A stretch of 64,000 nt of DNA from Chloroflexota bacterium (GCA_009840625.1 VXNJ01000014.1:2907-66906); one strand, 5' to 3'; counted from the stretch's first letter, positions 54,814-63,745 are shown. The notes: generated by a model not told the origin, from the sequence alone. Translations and numbers: made by a program.

Positions 54814-55033
54814 GCAGGCAACGATTGCGCCGGGTCGCTGCGCTGCTCGTATCACCCCGGCGAATGAACGCTCCCGGCGGGGAGCGTTTCGACCGGGCCA
54901 CGCGTACGGCACAAATCTACAAGCCGCGGCGGATTGGCCACATTTGGTACCCGAATGCCCGCCTGGCAATCGATTGCGTTAGCTGCAATCGCTCTCGTTT
55001 TAAGTCAAATCGGCCAAACGCGCACCACCCCCG
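54814..55033. other. Divergent zur-znuA promoter region, between the two operators
   Basis: About 220 bases between the two inverted operators, with no gene recognised. It separates the two promoters and contains no further copy of the operator. Together with the following leader it makes the 444-base gap between zur and znuA. Confidence 0.5.
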
Positions 55034-55054
55034 CAACTGAGAATCGAGTATCAT
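55034..55054 (+). promoter_or_regulatory. Zur operator of the znuACB operon
   Basis: Same 21-bp site as before zur, in plus orientation, with TATCAT as a possible -10 at 55049-55054. The znuA start is at 55237, so the transcript would have a leader of about 175 bases. Zinc-bound Zur here should repress zinc uptake. Confidence 0.75.
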
Positions 55055-55236
55055 TTCGTCGTACTGGGAGCAAAGCGACGATTGCACGTCTTCCTGACCC
55101 ATTGGCGCGGAAGACCCCGAGATGGTGAGTCGCGTTTTTGGGCTTTGCCTGGATTCGTTTGATTCGCGTTCCGGTCGCCCGTTCGTCGCAACTCTTGCAA
55201 CAAACTCACGTGCTCACCCCGAAGAAGGACGAATCC
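55055..55236 (+). other. znuA 5' leader
   Basis: About 180 bases between the znuA operator and its start. A frame is open here but shows no recognisable protein. GAAGGACG before 55237 serves as the ribosome-binding site. No known riboswitch fold was recognised. Confidence 0.45.
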
Positions 55237-56397
55237 ATGAGGATGCGCCTCGGTCCAATCGCCCTGACGGCCATGTTGATGCTGGCTTTGATGGTTTTCG
55301 CTGCCTGCGATTTAAATGGCGAACAGGACTCAGTCGATGCTCCGCCCGCTACTAGCGAACCGGTTCTCGCGGAAGAACCCGATCCGCCAAGCGAGGAGGC
55401 TTCGACCGATGTAGCAGCTACGCCACGCGATCCCCTTTCAGTGGTGGCCAGCATTTATCCGCTCGGATATTTCGCCGAACGCGTCGGTGGCGACCTCGTC
55501 ACGGTAGAGGTCTTGGTCAGGCCCGGATTCGAAAACCACGGATTCGTGCCGACCGCTTCGGACCTCCGATCGCTTGAAGAGGCCGATTTGGTCGTGATGA
55601 ATGGTCTGGAGCTCGAACCCTGGATGGAGCGCGCGCTGGCGACTTTAGGAGAGAACCCGGATCGAATCGTCGTTGAGGCCGCGGATGCGTCGCGCGCCAT
55701 TGAAGGCGTCCCGCACGGTCACGGTCACGGCGAAGAAGGGCACGAGGAAGACGACGACCACGGACACGAGGAAGACGACGACCACGGACATGAAGAAGAC
55801 GACGACCACGCCCACGAGGACGATGACGACCACGGACACGAGGAAGACGACCATGCCCACGACCATGGCGAACTGGACCCGCACATGTGGCTAGACCCGG
55901 TGTTGGCCGTGGCTCAGGTCGAGCGCATCCGCGACGCTTTAATCGGCGTCGATCCCGACAACACCGACACCTACCGGGCCAATGCTTCAGCACTTGCTGA
56001 CGAGCTCGGGACGTTGGATATTGAAATCGCCGAAGGACTGAGCAGTTGCCGGCACGACCATTTCGTCACCTCGCACGCCGCCTACGGTTATCTGGCAGCG
56101 CGATATGGGATCGAACAGTTACCGGTTGCCGGGCTTTCGCCAGAGACGGAACCCTCGCCGCGAGAATTGGCGGAAATCTCTGACCGGATCGCCGAATTGG
56201 GGCTGGAACACGTGATGGTTGAACCGGTGCTCAGCGGTGAGCTCACGTCTGCGCTTGCTCGCGAACACGGCATCGATTTGATTGCCATTCACGCCATCGA
56301 AAGCGTTACCCAGTCCGAGTTGGACGACCATGGGGACTACTTCGGATTGATGCGGGACAACCTGGCCAATCTGGTCCTGGCGCTGGATTGCGCGTGA
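55237..56397 (+). CDS. znuA: ZnuA zinc-binding lipoprotein
   Basis: A 386-aa cluster-9 solute-binding lipoprotein. Signal and lipobox VFAAC lie at about residues 20-24. The N-lobe has VVASIYPLGYFAERVGGD near 70, the metal His is in GFENHGFVPT, and LDPHMWLDPVLA follows the loop. The His/Asp/Glu-rich loop (about residues 160-210), made of HGHEEDDD repeats, is the known zinc-capture element and marks a zinc rather than manganese protein. ATG at 55237 follows GAAGGACG; the longer start at 55138 is rejected. It begins znuA-znuC-znuB under the Zur operator. Confidence 0.95.
   Translation: MRMRLGPIALTAMLMLALMVFAACDLNGEQDSVDAPPATSEPVLAEEPDPPSEEASTDVAATPRDPLSVVASIYPLGYFAERVGGDLVTVEVLVRPGFENHGFVPTASDLRSLEEADLVVMNGLELEPWMERALATLGENPDRIVVEAADASRAIEGVPHGHGHGEEGHEEDDDHGHEEDDDHGHEEDDDHAHEDDDDHGHEEDDHAHDHGELDPHMWLDPVLAVAQVERIRDALIGVDPDNTDTYRANASALADELGTLDIEIAEGLSSCRHDHFVTSHAAYGYLAARYGIEQLPVAGLSPETEPSPRELAEISDRIAELGLEHVMVEPVLSGELTSALAREHGIDLIAIHAIESVTQSELDDHGDYFGLMRDNLANLVLALDCA
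55719..55870 (+). repeat. 24-bp tandem repeats coding the zinc-binding loop
   Basis: Imperfect 24-bp units such as CACGAGGAAGACGACGACCA followed by CGGA are repeated about five times inside znuA and encode HGHEEDDD. Unit number may vary by slippage, so loop length could differ among strains. Confidence 0.85.
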
Positions 56398-57188
56398 CCG
56401 CGATCGGCTCACCCAGCGCAGTCGAGTGGGATCGCGTCTGCTTCGCGTATGACGCGATCCCCGCGGTCGAAGACGTTTCGCTGTCGATTGACCGCAGCGA
56501 GCTGGCGGCCGTCCTGGGTCCAAACGGCAGCGGAAAGAGCACCTTGATCAAATTGGCGCTCGGTTTGTTGCGGCCCGATTCGGGCCACGTGCGCCTCTTC
56601 GGCCGCGACGCTGGCGATTTCCGGGACTGGGGCAGAGTGGGCTACATGCCGCAGGTTGGCTCCGGCGCCTGGCGCGACTTTCCCGCCACTGTCTCTGAAA
56701 TAGTCGCCAATGGGGCAAAACGCCGGTTTTCTCCTCTGGCGGTGTTTGAGCGCTCCGAGCGCGAAGAGGTCATGGCCGCACTGGAGGTGGTCGGCATGAC
56801 TTCTTTTAAGTCGCGGCGCCTTTCAGAACTTTCAGTGGGCCAGCAACAGAGGGTGCTGCTGGCCCGGGCACTGGTCCGTGACCCCGAGTTACTGGTGTTG
56901 GACGAACCCGCCGCCGGGGTTGATGTCGCCGGCGAGGAACGGCTTTACGCCGTCCTGCGCGACCTGAACCGCGACCGGGGCATGACGATCGTTATCGTCT
57001 CCCACGACATCGGCGCGATGCTGCGCGAGGCAACCACGGTGGCATGTTTGAACTGCCGGCTGGTCCGCCACGGGCCCCCGCACGACCTCACCCGGGACGA
57101 ACTCTCGATGCTTTACGGCGTCCCGGTGGACGTCCTCGTCCACGACGAGCGCCACGAGTTCGAAAGCGTCCTGCACCACCACCGCTAG
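56394..57188 (+). CDS. znuC: ZnuC zinc ABC transporter ATPase
   Basis: A 264-aa ATPase. Walker A GPNGSGKST near residues 39-47, Q-loop YMPQVG near 88, signature LSVGQQQRVLLARAL near 144-158, and Walker B LLVLDEPAAGVD near 165-176 with H-loop SHD near 207. It powers zinc import through ZnuB. GTG at 56394 overlaps the znuA stop (GTGA); TTG at 56388 is an alternative. The gap to znuB is 2 bases. Confidence 0.95.
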   Translation: MTAIGSPSAVEWDRVCFAYDAIPAVEDVSLSIDRSELAAVLGPNGSGKSTLIKLALGLLRPDSGHVRLFGRDAGDFRDWGRVGYMPQVGSGAWRDFPATVSEIVANGAKRRFSPLAVFERSEREEVMAALEVVGMTSFKSRRLSELSVGQQQRVLLARALVRDPELLVLDEPAAGVDVAGEERLYAVLRDLNRDRGMTIVIVSHDIGAMLREATTVACLNCRLVRHGPPHDLTRDELSMLYGVPVDVLVHDERHEFESVLHHHR

Positions 57189-57190
57189 CC

Positions 57191-58027
57191 GTGCCGAGCA
57201 TTTTCCAGTACGAATTCATGCTGCGCGCCCTGGCGGGCGGTGCATTGGTGGGCGTTCTGGCGCCCATTCTGGGCACGTTCGTCGTGCTGCGCCGTTATTC
57301 GCTTATCGCCGACACGCTGGCGCACGTGGCGCTGATGGGGGTCGCGATCGGCATGGCCTCGAGATTCCTACCCGCGCTGACGGCGTTGGTCGCGGCGGTG
57401 CTGGGTGCGGTCGTGGTCGAACAACTGCGCGTCCGCGGCCGGCTGCCGGGGGATGCGGCTCTGGCGGTTGTGCTCTACGGCTCACTGGCGATCGCCATCG
57501 TGGTGATCAGCGCTGCAGGCGGCTTCAATGTGGACCTGTTTTCGTTCCTTTTCGGCTCGATCCTGAGCGTGTCGCCGCTGGACCTTTGGTTGCTGGCCGG
57601 TTTGACGGCGGGAGTCGTGATATTCGTGGCCGTGTTTTACGTGGACTTGGCGCAACTGGCGTTCGACGAGGAACTGGCCAAAGTAAGCGGCGTCCGCACC
57701 GACTTGCTCAACCTCGCCCTGGCGGTGCTGACCGGGGCGACCATCACGATGTCAATGCGGGTGGTCGGCGTTCTTTTGATCGGGGCCTTGCTGGTAATAC
57801 CGGTGCTGACCGGCCTGCACACGGCGCGCGGACTCCGAATGGCCATGGGCGTCGCGGTCGTGACCGGCCTTGTGAGCGCTGGCGCCGGCCTGACGATCGC
57901 GTTTTACAGGGACTTTTCAGCCGGCGGGGCGATCGTGATCACGGCGCTGCTGCTGCTGCTGCTTTCGCGGCTCTGGTCGAGCTTGAACGAGTGGGTGCGC
58001 GGCTCCCGGCGTCAGGAAACGGATTAA
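57191..58027 (+). CDS. znuB: ZnuB zinc ABC transporter permease
   Basis: A 278-aa ABC-3 family permease with about eight or nine hydrophobic helices. The start region QYEFMLRALAGGALVGVLAPILGTFVVLRRYSL is typical of the family, and LIGALLVIPVLTG near 195 is the coupling segment. GTG at 57191 follows the znuC stop by 2 bases; an upstream start at 57044 overlaps znuC in another frame and is rejected. It forms the membrane channel of the ZnuACB importer. Confidence 0.93.
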   Translation: MPSIFQYEFMLRALAGGALVGVLAPILGTFVVLRRYSLIADTLAHVALMGVAIGMASRFLPALTALVAAVLGAVVVEQLRVRGRLPGDAALAVVLYGSLAIAIVVISAAGGFNVDLFSFLFGSILSVSPLDLWLLAGLTAGVVIFVAVFYVDLAQLAFDEELAKVSGVRTDLLNLALAVLTGATITMSMRVVGVLLIGALLVIPVLTGLHTARGLRMAMGVAVVTGLVSAGAGLTIAFYRDFSAGGAIVITALLLLLLSRLWSSLNEWVRGSRRQETD

Positions 58028-58102
58028 AAGACCCGGGATCCAGTCCGCTCTGGAGGTGTGCGGTTCCGGCCGGTTCGAATGCCCGATGGTTGCGGCGGGT
58101 CG

Positions 58103-59164
58103 TCAGCAGATCGACTCAATTCCCTGCTCGCTTGCCATCTGAGCCAGAACGCTGATTTCGGCCTGTGACGCCGGTATGCCGTTGACGATGCGGTCGTCGT
58201 AGGTATTCCATTCGATCTCGCCGGGGACGTACACGCGGTCGAATCCGGGCCGTGGCGGGGTCTGGCGCACGATGGCGGCGGTTTGCTCGGCGGTGGCGGC
58301 GAAATCGGCGGCGTCGGTGACCGCGGCGATATCGATGACCAGGAAGGTCATGCCGGTCTGATCGGCCTCGTCGCCGCTGATTCCGCCAAGCGACTTGACC
58401 GGTGAAGTCAACGCCCCGGCCAGGGCGCCGGATATAAGGTCCAGGACGTAACCGATGGCATAGCCCTTGGCCCCGCCGGCGGGGAGCATGCTAACCGCCG
58501 CGTGCGGGTCGGTCGTATCGTTCCCGTCCGAATCCATGCACCACCCTTCCGGCAGCGGCTGGTCGTGAAGCCGGGCCATCATGACCTTGCCCATCGCCGC
58601 CACCCCGGTGGCCATGTCCAGGATGACCGGCCGGTCGTTTCCGGCCGGGATCACCCAGGCGTGAGGGTTGTTGCCCATGACCGACCGGGCGCCGCCGTAG
58701 GGCGCGGTGTTGACCACTCCGCCGTTAGAGCTGCTGAAGCCGATCATCTGTTCTTCGGCCGCCAGGTAGGGCCAGTAGGCGGCGGCACCGAAGTGGCGCG
58801 AGTTGCGCACGCAGGTCAGGCCGATTCCGCTCTCCCGGGCCTTGCCCATGGCAGTCTGCACTGCTCGCTCGGCGGCCACCTGGCCCATCCCCCGGTCGCC
58901 GTCGAAGACCGCGAACGCCGGGCCGTCCAGCAGCACCGAAATTTCCGGGCGCGGATTGTTGGCCCCGGACTGCAGCGCCTTCAGGTAGCCGGGCTGGAGG
59001 CGAACGACCCCGTGCGAATAGATTCCGCGCAGGTCGGCCCACACCAGGCTGCGGGCGGTCAGCCCGGCATCTTTAGCGGGAACTCCGCAGGCGACGAACA
59101 GCGCCGTGCTGAAGTCTTCCAGCTCGCCCGCGTCCAGGCGGACGGCGTTTTCCTGATCGCTCAC
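58103..59164 (-). CDS. Malate/L-lactate dehydrogenase (Ldh_2) family oxidoreductase
   Basis: A 353-aa NAD(P)-dependent enzyme of the YlbC/MDH Ldh_2 family, unrelated to classical lactate dehydrogenases. Seen: SLVWADLRGIYSHGVVRLQPGYLKAL near residues 35-60 with the conserved His, GDRGMGQVAAERAV near 93, MGNNPHAWVIPAG near 170, and a C-terminal PGEIEWN. It oxidises alpha-hydroxy acids such as L-malate, L-lactate, sulfolactate or ureidoglycolate. GTG at 59164 is chosen because it gives the usual length. Lies 44 bases behind the aminotransferase on the same strand. Confidence 0.88.
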   Translation of the reverse strand: MSDQENAVRLDAGELEDFSTALFVACGVPAKDAGLTARSLVWADLRGIYSHGVVRLQPGYLKALQSGANNPRPEISVLLDGPAFAVFDGDRGMGQVAAERAVQTAMGKARESGIGLTCVRNSRHFGAAAYWPYLAAEEQMIGFSSSNGGVVNTAPYGGARSVMGNNPHAWVIPAGNDRPVILDMATGVAAMGKVMMARLHDQPLPEGWCMDSDGNDTTDPHAAVSMLPAGGAKGYAIGYVLDLISGALAGALTSPVKSLGGISGDEADQTGMTFLVIDIAAVTDAADFAATAEQTAAIVRQTPPRPGFDRVYVPGEIEWNTYDDRIVNGIPASQAEISVLAQMASEQGIESIC

Positions 59165-59208
59165 TTGGCGTTGCCCTCCGGTTGCGTTCGGCCCATTATG
59201 GGCGGGGG

Positions 59209-60411
59209 CTAGATTAGCCTGCGCAACTCCCGGCAGAAGATTTCGGCGCCTTCGCGGATCTGGTCCAAGGTTGCGAATGAAAAGGCGATTCGCAGACAGC
59301 TGTCGTCGCGCCCGTCGGGGCGGAACCAGGAACCCGCCCAGACGTCGACGCCCCGCTCGGCCACGGCCCGCTCCACCTCGACGCCGCTGCAGCCGGACGG
59401 GAGCTGCAGCCAGCAGAAGAATCCGCCTTCGGGCCGCGACCAAATTACCGGCAGGTCGGCCAGTTCGGACTCTAGGACGGAAAGCAATGCATCGCGTTTT
59501 GAGCAATACACGCCCTGCAACCGCCGGATGTGGGCGAACATGTGTCGCTGCATGAAATCGGCGACGATGCGGCTGGTGAACGGACTGGCTCCCAGGTCGT
59601 ATTTGTGGGCGGCGAGCAAGGCGGTGGTTTCGCGGTCGGCCATCGCCCAGCCGAGGCGGGTGCCGGCGCCCAGGATCTTTGAAAAAGTGCCGGTCCGCAC
59701 CACGCGGTTCCCGCCGGCCAGCTCGAATAGGCTCGGCACTCGTTCCCCGGCGAACCGCAGCTCGTAGTAGGCGTCGTCTTCGGCTATCAGGAATCCGTGC
59801 CGGTCGGCAAGCTCCAGGACCTGGCGGCGCCGCTCCACGCTGGCGGTCACCCCGAGCGGGTTCTGGAACGTCGGGATCGTGTAGAACGCCTTAACCCGCC
59901 GACCCCGGCAGGCGTCCTCGATGTCCTGCGGCAACGGACCGCATTCGTCCCAGCGGACCGGTCGCAGGTCGGCTCCGAACCCCTTGAAGAACCCAGCCCC
60001 CCAGCTCACCTCGTCAATCAGCACCGTGTCGCCGGGATCGATCAGGGCGGTCGCCAGCAACCCCAGCGCCTGGGCGGCGCCGTTGGTAATCAGCACCTGG
60101 TCGGGATCCAGCGCCAAATCCTCAAGCCTGCCGGTCTTGCGGCAGACGGCCTCCCGCAGCGGCAGATAGCCTTGTCCGGCGCCGTACAGCAATGCGCCCG
60201 GGTCCGATTCCAGGACGCGGTGTGCCGAACCCGCCAACCTGAGCATGGGGAAGGAATCCGGGTCGGGCTGCCCGCCCCCCAATGGGAATCGGATCTGGGT
60301 GCTCGATTCGATCGGGTCGTCGGTGGCCAGCTGCCGCCGCAGGCGCCCGTGCGCCGAAAGAAGGTCCCCCGGACCGTCGGCGGGACCGGATTCAGGAACT
60401 GCCAAGGTCAA
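59209..60411 (-). CDS. PLP-dependent class-I/II aminotransferase
   Basis: A 400-aa enzyme of the 2-aminoadipate/MocR aminotransferase type. PLP sites: ITNGAAQALGLLATAL near residues 105-120, IPTFQNPLGVTAS near 177-189, IAEDDAYYELRF near 210, and the Schiff-base Lys in RTGTFSKILGAGTRLGW near 236-252. No N-terminal DNA-binding helix is present, so it is an enzyme rather than a MocR regulator. The TTG start overlaps the stop of the flavin oxidoreductase (TTGA); the two form a unit. Confidence 0.88.
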   Translation of the reverse strand: MTLAVPESGPADGPGDLLSAHGRLRRQLATDDPIESSTQIRFPLGGGQPDPDSFPMLRLAGSAHRVLESDPGALLYGAGQGYLPLREAVCRKTGRLEDLALDPDQVLITNGAAQALGLLATALIDPGDTVLIDEVSWGAGFFKGFGADLRPVRWDECGPLPQDIEDACRGRRVKAFYTIPTFQNPLGVTASVERRRQVLELADRHGFLIAEDDAYYELRFAGERVPSLFELAGGNRVVRTGTFSKILGAGTRLGWAMADRETTALLAAHKYDLGASPFTSRIVADFMQRHMFAHIRRLQGVYCSKRDALLSVLESELADLPVIWSRPEGGFFCWLQLPSGCSGVEVERAVAERGVDVWAGSWFRPDGRDDSCLRIAFSFATLDQIREGAEIFCRELRRLI

Positions 60412-61562
60412 TGGGATTCCCCTGCTGGAAAACTTCTCGGCGCGCTGGCGGCGTCGAGCCGGACCGGATCGAAAGGCGCCAGCGCCAGCGCGGTGTCGCG
60501 TTCCAGTATCAGGTTGACGAGTTCGCGGGCGCTGACCGGCCCCAGGAGCATCCCGGTCCGCCCATGCCCCGTGCAGATCCAGGCCCCGCGAACACCAGGC
60601 ACCGGGCCGATCAGGGGAAGCCCGTCGCGGGAGATAGGCCGCAGGCAGGCCGTCTGGGCGATCACCCCTGATTCGTCGATGCGCGCGCTAAGACGGCGGG
60701 CCCGGGCCAGGATCAGGCCGCGCGCCGCGTCGGTCGTTGCCCGGTCGAATCCGACCGACTCCTCGGTGGTGCCGATCCAGACCTGCCCGTCGGGGCGCGG
60801 TGATAGGTAACTGCCGTCCGGGCACGAGAACCCGACCGCGGAATGCGGCGGCGGAAGCCGCAACCGCAGAATCTGGCCCTTGAGCGGGTAAACCGAGTCC
60901 TCGAACCCCAGTTGACCGGCCAGGGCTCCGGTCCAGGGACCGGCGGCCAGCAGCACCTGCTCGGCGCGGTAATCATCCCGCGATCCGCGCAGCCGAAATC
61001 CCGGTCCCGACTCCTCCAGCGAAACCACCGAATCGATCGCCAGGCGGGCGCCGGCGCGCTGCGCCGCGGCGCAAAAGGCGCGGGTCAGGCGATCCGGGTC
61101 CAGGTTGCCGGCCGACGGTTCATAGATGCCTCCGGCCTGCGGCTGGTCGATCCAGGGACAAACTTCCGTGACCTGCTCCGGGTCCAGCCAGCGGGCGCCG
61201 CGTCCGCGCGGTACCGGGTCGTCCAGCAGCGAACGCAGGGCCGGGGCCGCGACTTCCTCCGTGGCTACCAGCACGCTTCCCCCATGCCGCAGCTCGTAAC
61301 CTGAGCCGGAACCGTTCCCCAACGTCTCCGGTAATTGCTGGTGGAGATCGAAAGCGGCCAGCATCAGGTCCCGCAGCGGCGGCTGGAGCCGCAATCCGAT
61401 GGGGGGCGTGATCAGTCCGGCCGAAAAGCCGGACGCGCCGGAGGCGACCTCATCGGCTTCGATTAGCAGGCAGGTCCGCCCCGCCCGGGCAAGGTAGTAG
61501 GCGCCCGCCGACCCGGCTATGCCGGCGCCGACGATCGCAAAGTCGTAGATCGGTTTGGCCAT
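60408..61562 (-). CDS. FAD-dependent amino-acid oxidoreductase (DadA/glycine-oxidase type)
   Basis: A 384-aa flavoprotein. The N-terminal Rossmann motif DFAIVGAGIAGSAGAYYLARAGRTCLLIEAD is at residues 6-36, a DAO-type C-terminal GHGRTGMLLGPVSARELVNLIL near 345-366 binds FAD, and LRPISRDGLPLIGPVPG lies before it. It should oxidise a D- or sarcosine-like amino acid to a keto or imino acid; the substrate is uncertain. It lies 31 bases after groEL on the same strand, coupled to the aminotransferase, suggesting amino-acid catabolism or a racemisation route with the dehydrogenase. Confidence 0.87.
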   Translation of the reverse strand: MAKPIYDFAIVGAGIAGSAGAYYLARAGRTCLLIEADEVASGASGFSAGLITPPIGLRLQPPLRDLMLAAFDLHQQLPETLGNGSGSGYELRHGGSVLVATEEVAAPALRSLLDDPVPRGRGARWLDPEQVTEVCPWIDQPQAGGIYEPSAGNLDPDRLTRAFCAAAQRAGARLAIDSVVSLEESGPGFRLRGSRDDYRAEQVLLAAGPWTGALAGQLGFEDSVYPLKGQILRLRLPPPHSAVGFSCPDGSYLSPRPDGQVWIGTTEESVGFDRATTDAARGLILARARRLSARIDESGVIAQTACLRPISRDGLPLIGPVPGVRGAWICTGHGRTGMLLGPVSARELVNLILERDTALALAPFDPVRLDAASAPRSFPAGESH

Positions 61563-61593
61563 CGGGCGTATTACGGCGCCCGCGGCCGGCGAT

Positions 61594-63249
61594 TCAGAAC
61601 CCGTCGACGCCCATGTTGTGCATGTCGCGGGCCATCGACTCCGGAGACACCGGGGCCGCTGGCTGCGGCAGTTCGGCCACCATCGCCTCGGTCGTCAGCA
61701 GCATGGTGCCGGCCGAGGTGGCGTTGTCCAGGGCGATGCAGGCCACGTTGGCGGCGTCGACGACACCCATTTCGTACAGGTCACCGAACTCGTCGCTGTC
61801 GGCATTCCAGCCGTGCCACGGGTCGTCGGAAGAGAGCACCGAATCGATCACCAGCGAGGGAACCGCGCCGGCGTTGGCGGCGATTCGCCGCAGAGGACCG
61901 TGCAGCGCCCTTTTCACGATGGCGGCGCCGGTCCGCTCGTCACCTTCCGGAAACTGCTCAAGGTCGATCGACTCGGCTGCGCGCAGGTAGCAGGCGCCGC
62001 CGCCGGGCACGATCCCACCGTGGACCGCCGCGCGGGTAGTCGATACGCCGTCTTCGGCGCGGGTCTTGCGCTCGCGCAATTCCACTTCGGTGGCGGCCCC
62101 GACCGAGATGATGCCGACGCCGCCGGTCAGGCGCGCCAGCCGTTCTTCCAGTTTTTCCCGGTCCCAGTCGGATTCGGTGGTTTCAAGCTGGGTTCGAATC
62201 TGTTCGGCGCGGGCCTGCACCGCGGCGTCGTGACCGGGGCTCTCCAAAAGGATCGTGGCCAAGCGTCCGATGGTCACCCGGTCGGCTTGGCCGAGCCAGC
62301 TGACATCGGCTTCCTGCCAGGAAAAGCCGACATGGTCGGAAAAGACGGTTCCGCCGGTCATCGCGCCGATGTCCATCAGGATGGAGCGCATCCGTTCGCC
62401 GTAGGAGGGCGCCTTGATCGCGGCCACGTTCAGCTTGCCGCGCAGCTTGTTCATGATCAGCAGGGCTAGGGCGTCGCCGTCGATGTTCGTGGCCACGATG
62501 AACAGGTTGCGGATTCCGGCGGCCAGGATCTTGTCCAGGAAGGGCGCGAACGCGCCGGCGCTGGAGATCTTCGAATCGGCCAGCAGTACGCGCGGCCGGT
62601 CCAGATAGGCTTCCATGCGCTCGGCGTTGGTGACGAAATAGGGCGAGACCCAGCCCTTGTCCAGCTGCATGCCTTCCACGTAGCGGGTCGAAAGCGCCAC
62701 GCCGCTGCGCGACTCGTCGATCTGGACCATGCCGTCGTTGCCGACCCGTTCCATTACCTCGGCGATGTACTCGCCGATCTCGGGGTCGTTGGCCGCGATC
62801 GAGGCGACCCGCTCGATGTCTTCCGAGCTCGCCACCGGCCGGGCGATCGAGCGGACGTGATCGTGGGCCATCTTGGCGGCGCGGTCAATGCCCCGCTTGA
62901 GGATCATCGCGTTCGCTCCGGCGGCCAGGTTGCGCAACCCCTGACGCGCGATCGACTGGGTAAGCACCACCGAACTTGTGGTGCCGTCGCCGACCGCCTC
63001 GCCGGTCTTCATCGCCGCTTCCTTGACGATCTGGACCCCGATGTTCATGTAGGGGTCGGAGTAGGACTCGGCGAACTGCTTGGCGATCTGGTCGCCGTCG
63101 TTGGTCACCTCGGCGGACTGGAAGCGCTCGTACATGACGTTGCGGCCTCGCGGCCCGTAGGTGGAGCCGACGATGTCGGCGAGCAGGTCGACGCCCTTGA
63201 TCAGGTCGCGACGGGCTTCGTCGGAGAACTTTACGCCCTTGGGCGGCAT
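61594..63249 (-). CDS. groEL: Chaperonin GroEL
   Basis: A 551-aa chaperonin. Nucleotide-binding motifs are intact: VTNDGDQIAK (catalytic Asp) near residue 50, VGDGTTSSVVLTQSIA near 86-101, VGAATEVELRERKTRAEDGV near 375-395 and GGIVPGGGACYLRA. Some normally invariant blocks are changed: YGPRGRNVMYERFQ in place of LGPKGRNVVLDKSF, and the C-terminus ends MHNMGVDGF with no GGM repeat. It thus looks like a divergent or paralogous GroEL, still expected to bind GroES from the upstream gene (61-base gap). No CIRCE element precedes it. Confidence 0.95.
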   Translation of the reverse strand: MPPKGVKFSDEARRDLIKGVDLLADIVGSTYGPRGRNVMYERFQSAEVTNDGDQIAKQFAESYSDPYMNIGVQIVKEAAMKTGEAVGDGTTSSVVLTQSIARQGLRNLAAGANAMILKRGIDRAAKMAHDHVRSIARPVASSEDIERVASIAANDPEIGEYIAEVMERVGNDGMVQIDESRSGVALSTRYVEGMQLDKGWVSPYFVTNAERMEAYLDRPRVLLADSKISSAGAFAPFLDKILAAGIRNLFIVATNIDGDALALLIMNKLRGKLNVAAIKAPSYGERMRSILMDIGAMTGGTVFSDHVGFSWQEADVSWLGQADRVTIGRLATILLESPGHDAAVQARAEQIRTQLETTESDWDREKLEERLARLTGGVGIISVGAATEVELRERKTRAEDGVSTTRAAVHGGIVPGGGACYLRAAESIDLEQFPEGDERTGAAIVKRALHGPLRRIAANAGAVPSLVIDSVLSSDDPWHGWNADSDEFGDLYEMGVVDAANVACIALDNATSAGTMLLTTEAMVAELPQPAAPVSPESMARDMHNMGVDGF

Positions 63250-63310
63250 TGCGGACGGATCCCTGTGTCTGTTATTTGGTCAGCGCTTTAAAAAGCGCGG
63301 GTTCGAGGCG

Positions 63311-63601
63311 TTATCCAACCACCGCGAGGACGTCGCGCTCGGCGATGATGAGGTAGTCCACGCCGTCGGACTTGAATTCGGTCCCAGCGTATTTGGCAAA
63401 GAGCACGGTGTCGCCGACCTTCACGTCGAGCTCGGCGCGTTCGCCCTTGTCGTTGCGGGCGCCCGGACCGGCCGCCACGACCTCGCCCTCCATGGGTTTT
63501 TCCTTGGCGGTGTCGGGCAGCACCAATCCCGAACTGGTCATCTCTTCGCGCTCGATCGGCTTGATCAGCAGTCGGTCGCCGAGCGGTTTGATGTCGGACA
63601 T
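63311..63601 (-). CDS. groES: Co-chaperonin GroES
   Basis: A 96-aa GroES with [32 protein letters not shown] (residues 5-36, including the mobile loop that docks on GroEL), [10 protein letters not shown] near 39, and [15 protein letters not shown] near 61. A ribosome-binding sequence AAAAGGAA precedes the ATG. Transcription probably begins at the TATAAT about 100 bases upstream. GroEL follows after 61 bases. Confidence 0.97.
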   Translation of the reverse strand: MSDIKPLGDRLLIKPIEREEMTSSGLVLPDTAKEKPMEGEVVAAGPGARNDKGERAELDVKVGDTVLFAKYAGTEFKSDGVDYLIIAERDVLAVVG

Positions 63602-63697
63602 GGCCAGAATTCCTTTTCGCGGGGGCGGGGTGCGGTCGGCACGAAGGCAAAGTGCGGATTGGCGCGGGGCGTGACGATACCGCCGCGCCGCGGCCGA

Positions 63698-63714
63698 GGA
63701 ATTATAAAAATTCC
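63698..63714 (-). promoter_or_regulatory. TATAAT box in an inverted repeat before groES
   Basis: GGAATTATAAAAATTCC contains a 6-bp inverted repeat GGAATT/AATTCC with TATAAT (minus strand, 63701-63706) in the centre. It may be the groESL promoter with a repressor site, or the terminator region of the preceding LarA-like gene. It is not a CIRCE element (TTAGCACTC-N9-GAGTGCTAA). Confidence 0.5.
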
Positions 63715-63745
63715 GAAGCGCTGTGCGCGCGTGGGCGCGCCGCGG

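Noticed and set aside
55719-55870. CRISPR-like array of 24-bp repeats
   Set aside because: Repeats are contiguous without spacers and in frame; they encode the His-rich ZnuA loop.
63602-63745. CIRCE element before groES
   Set aside because: No TTAGCACTC-N9-GAGTGCTAA or close variant; the only inverted repeat is GGAATT/AATTCC.
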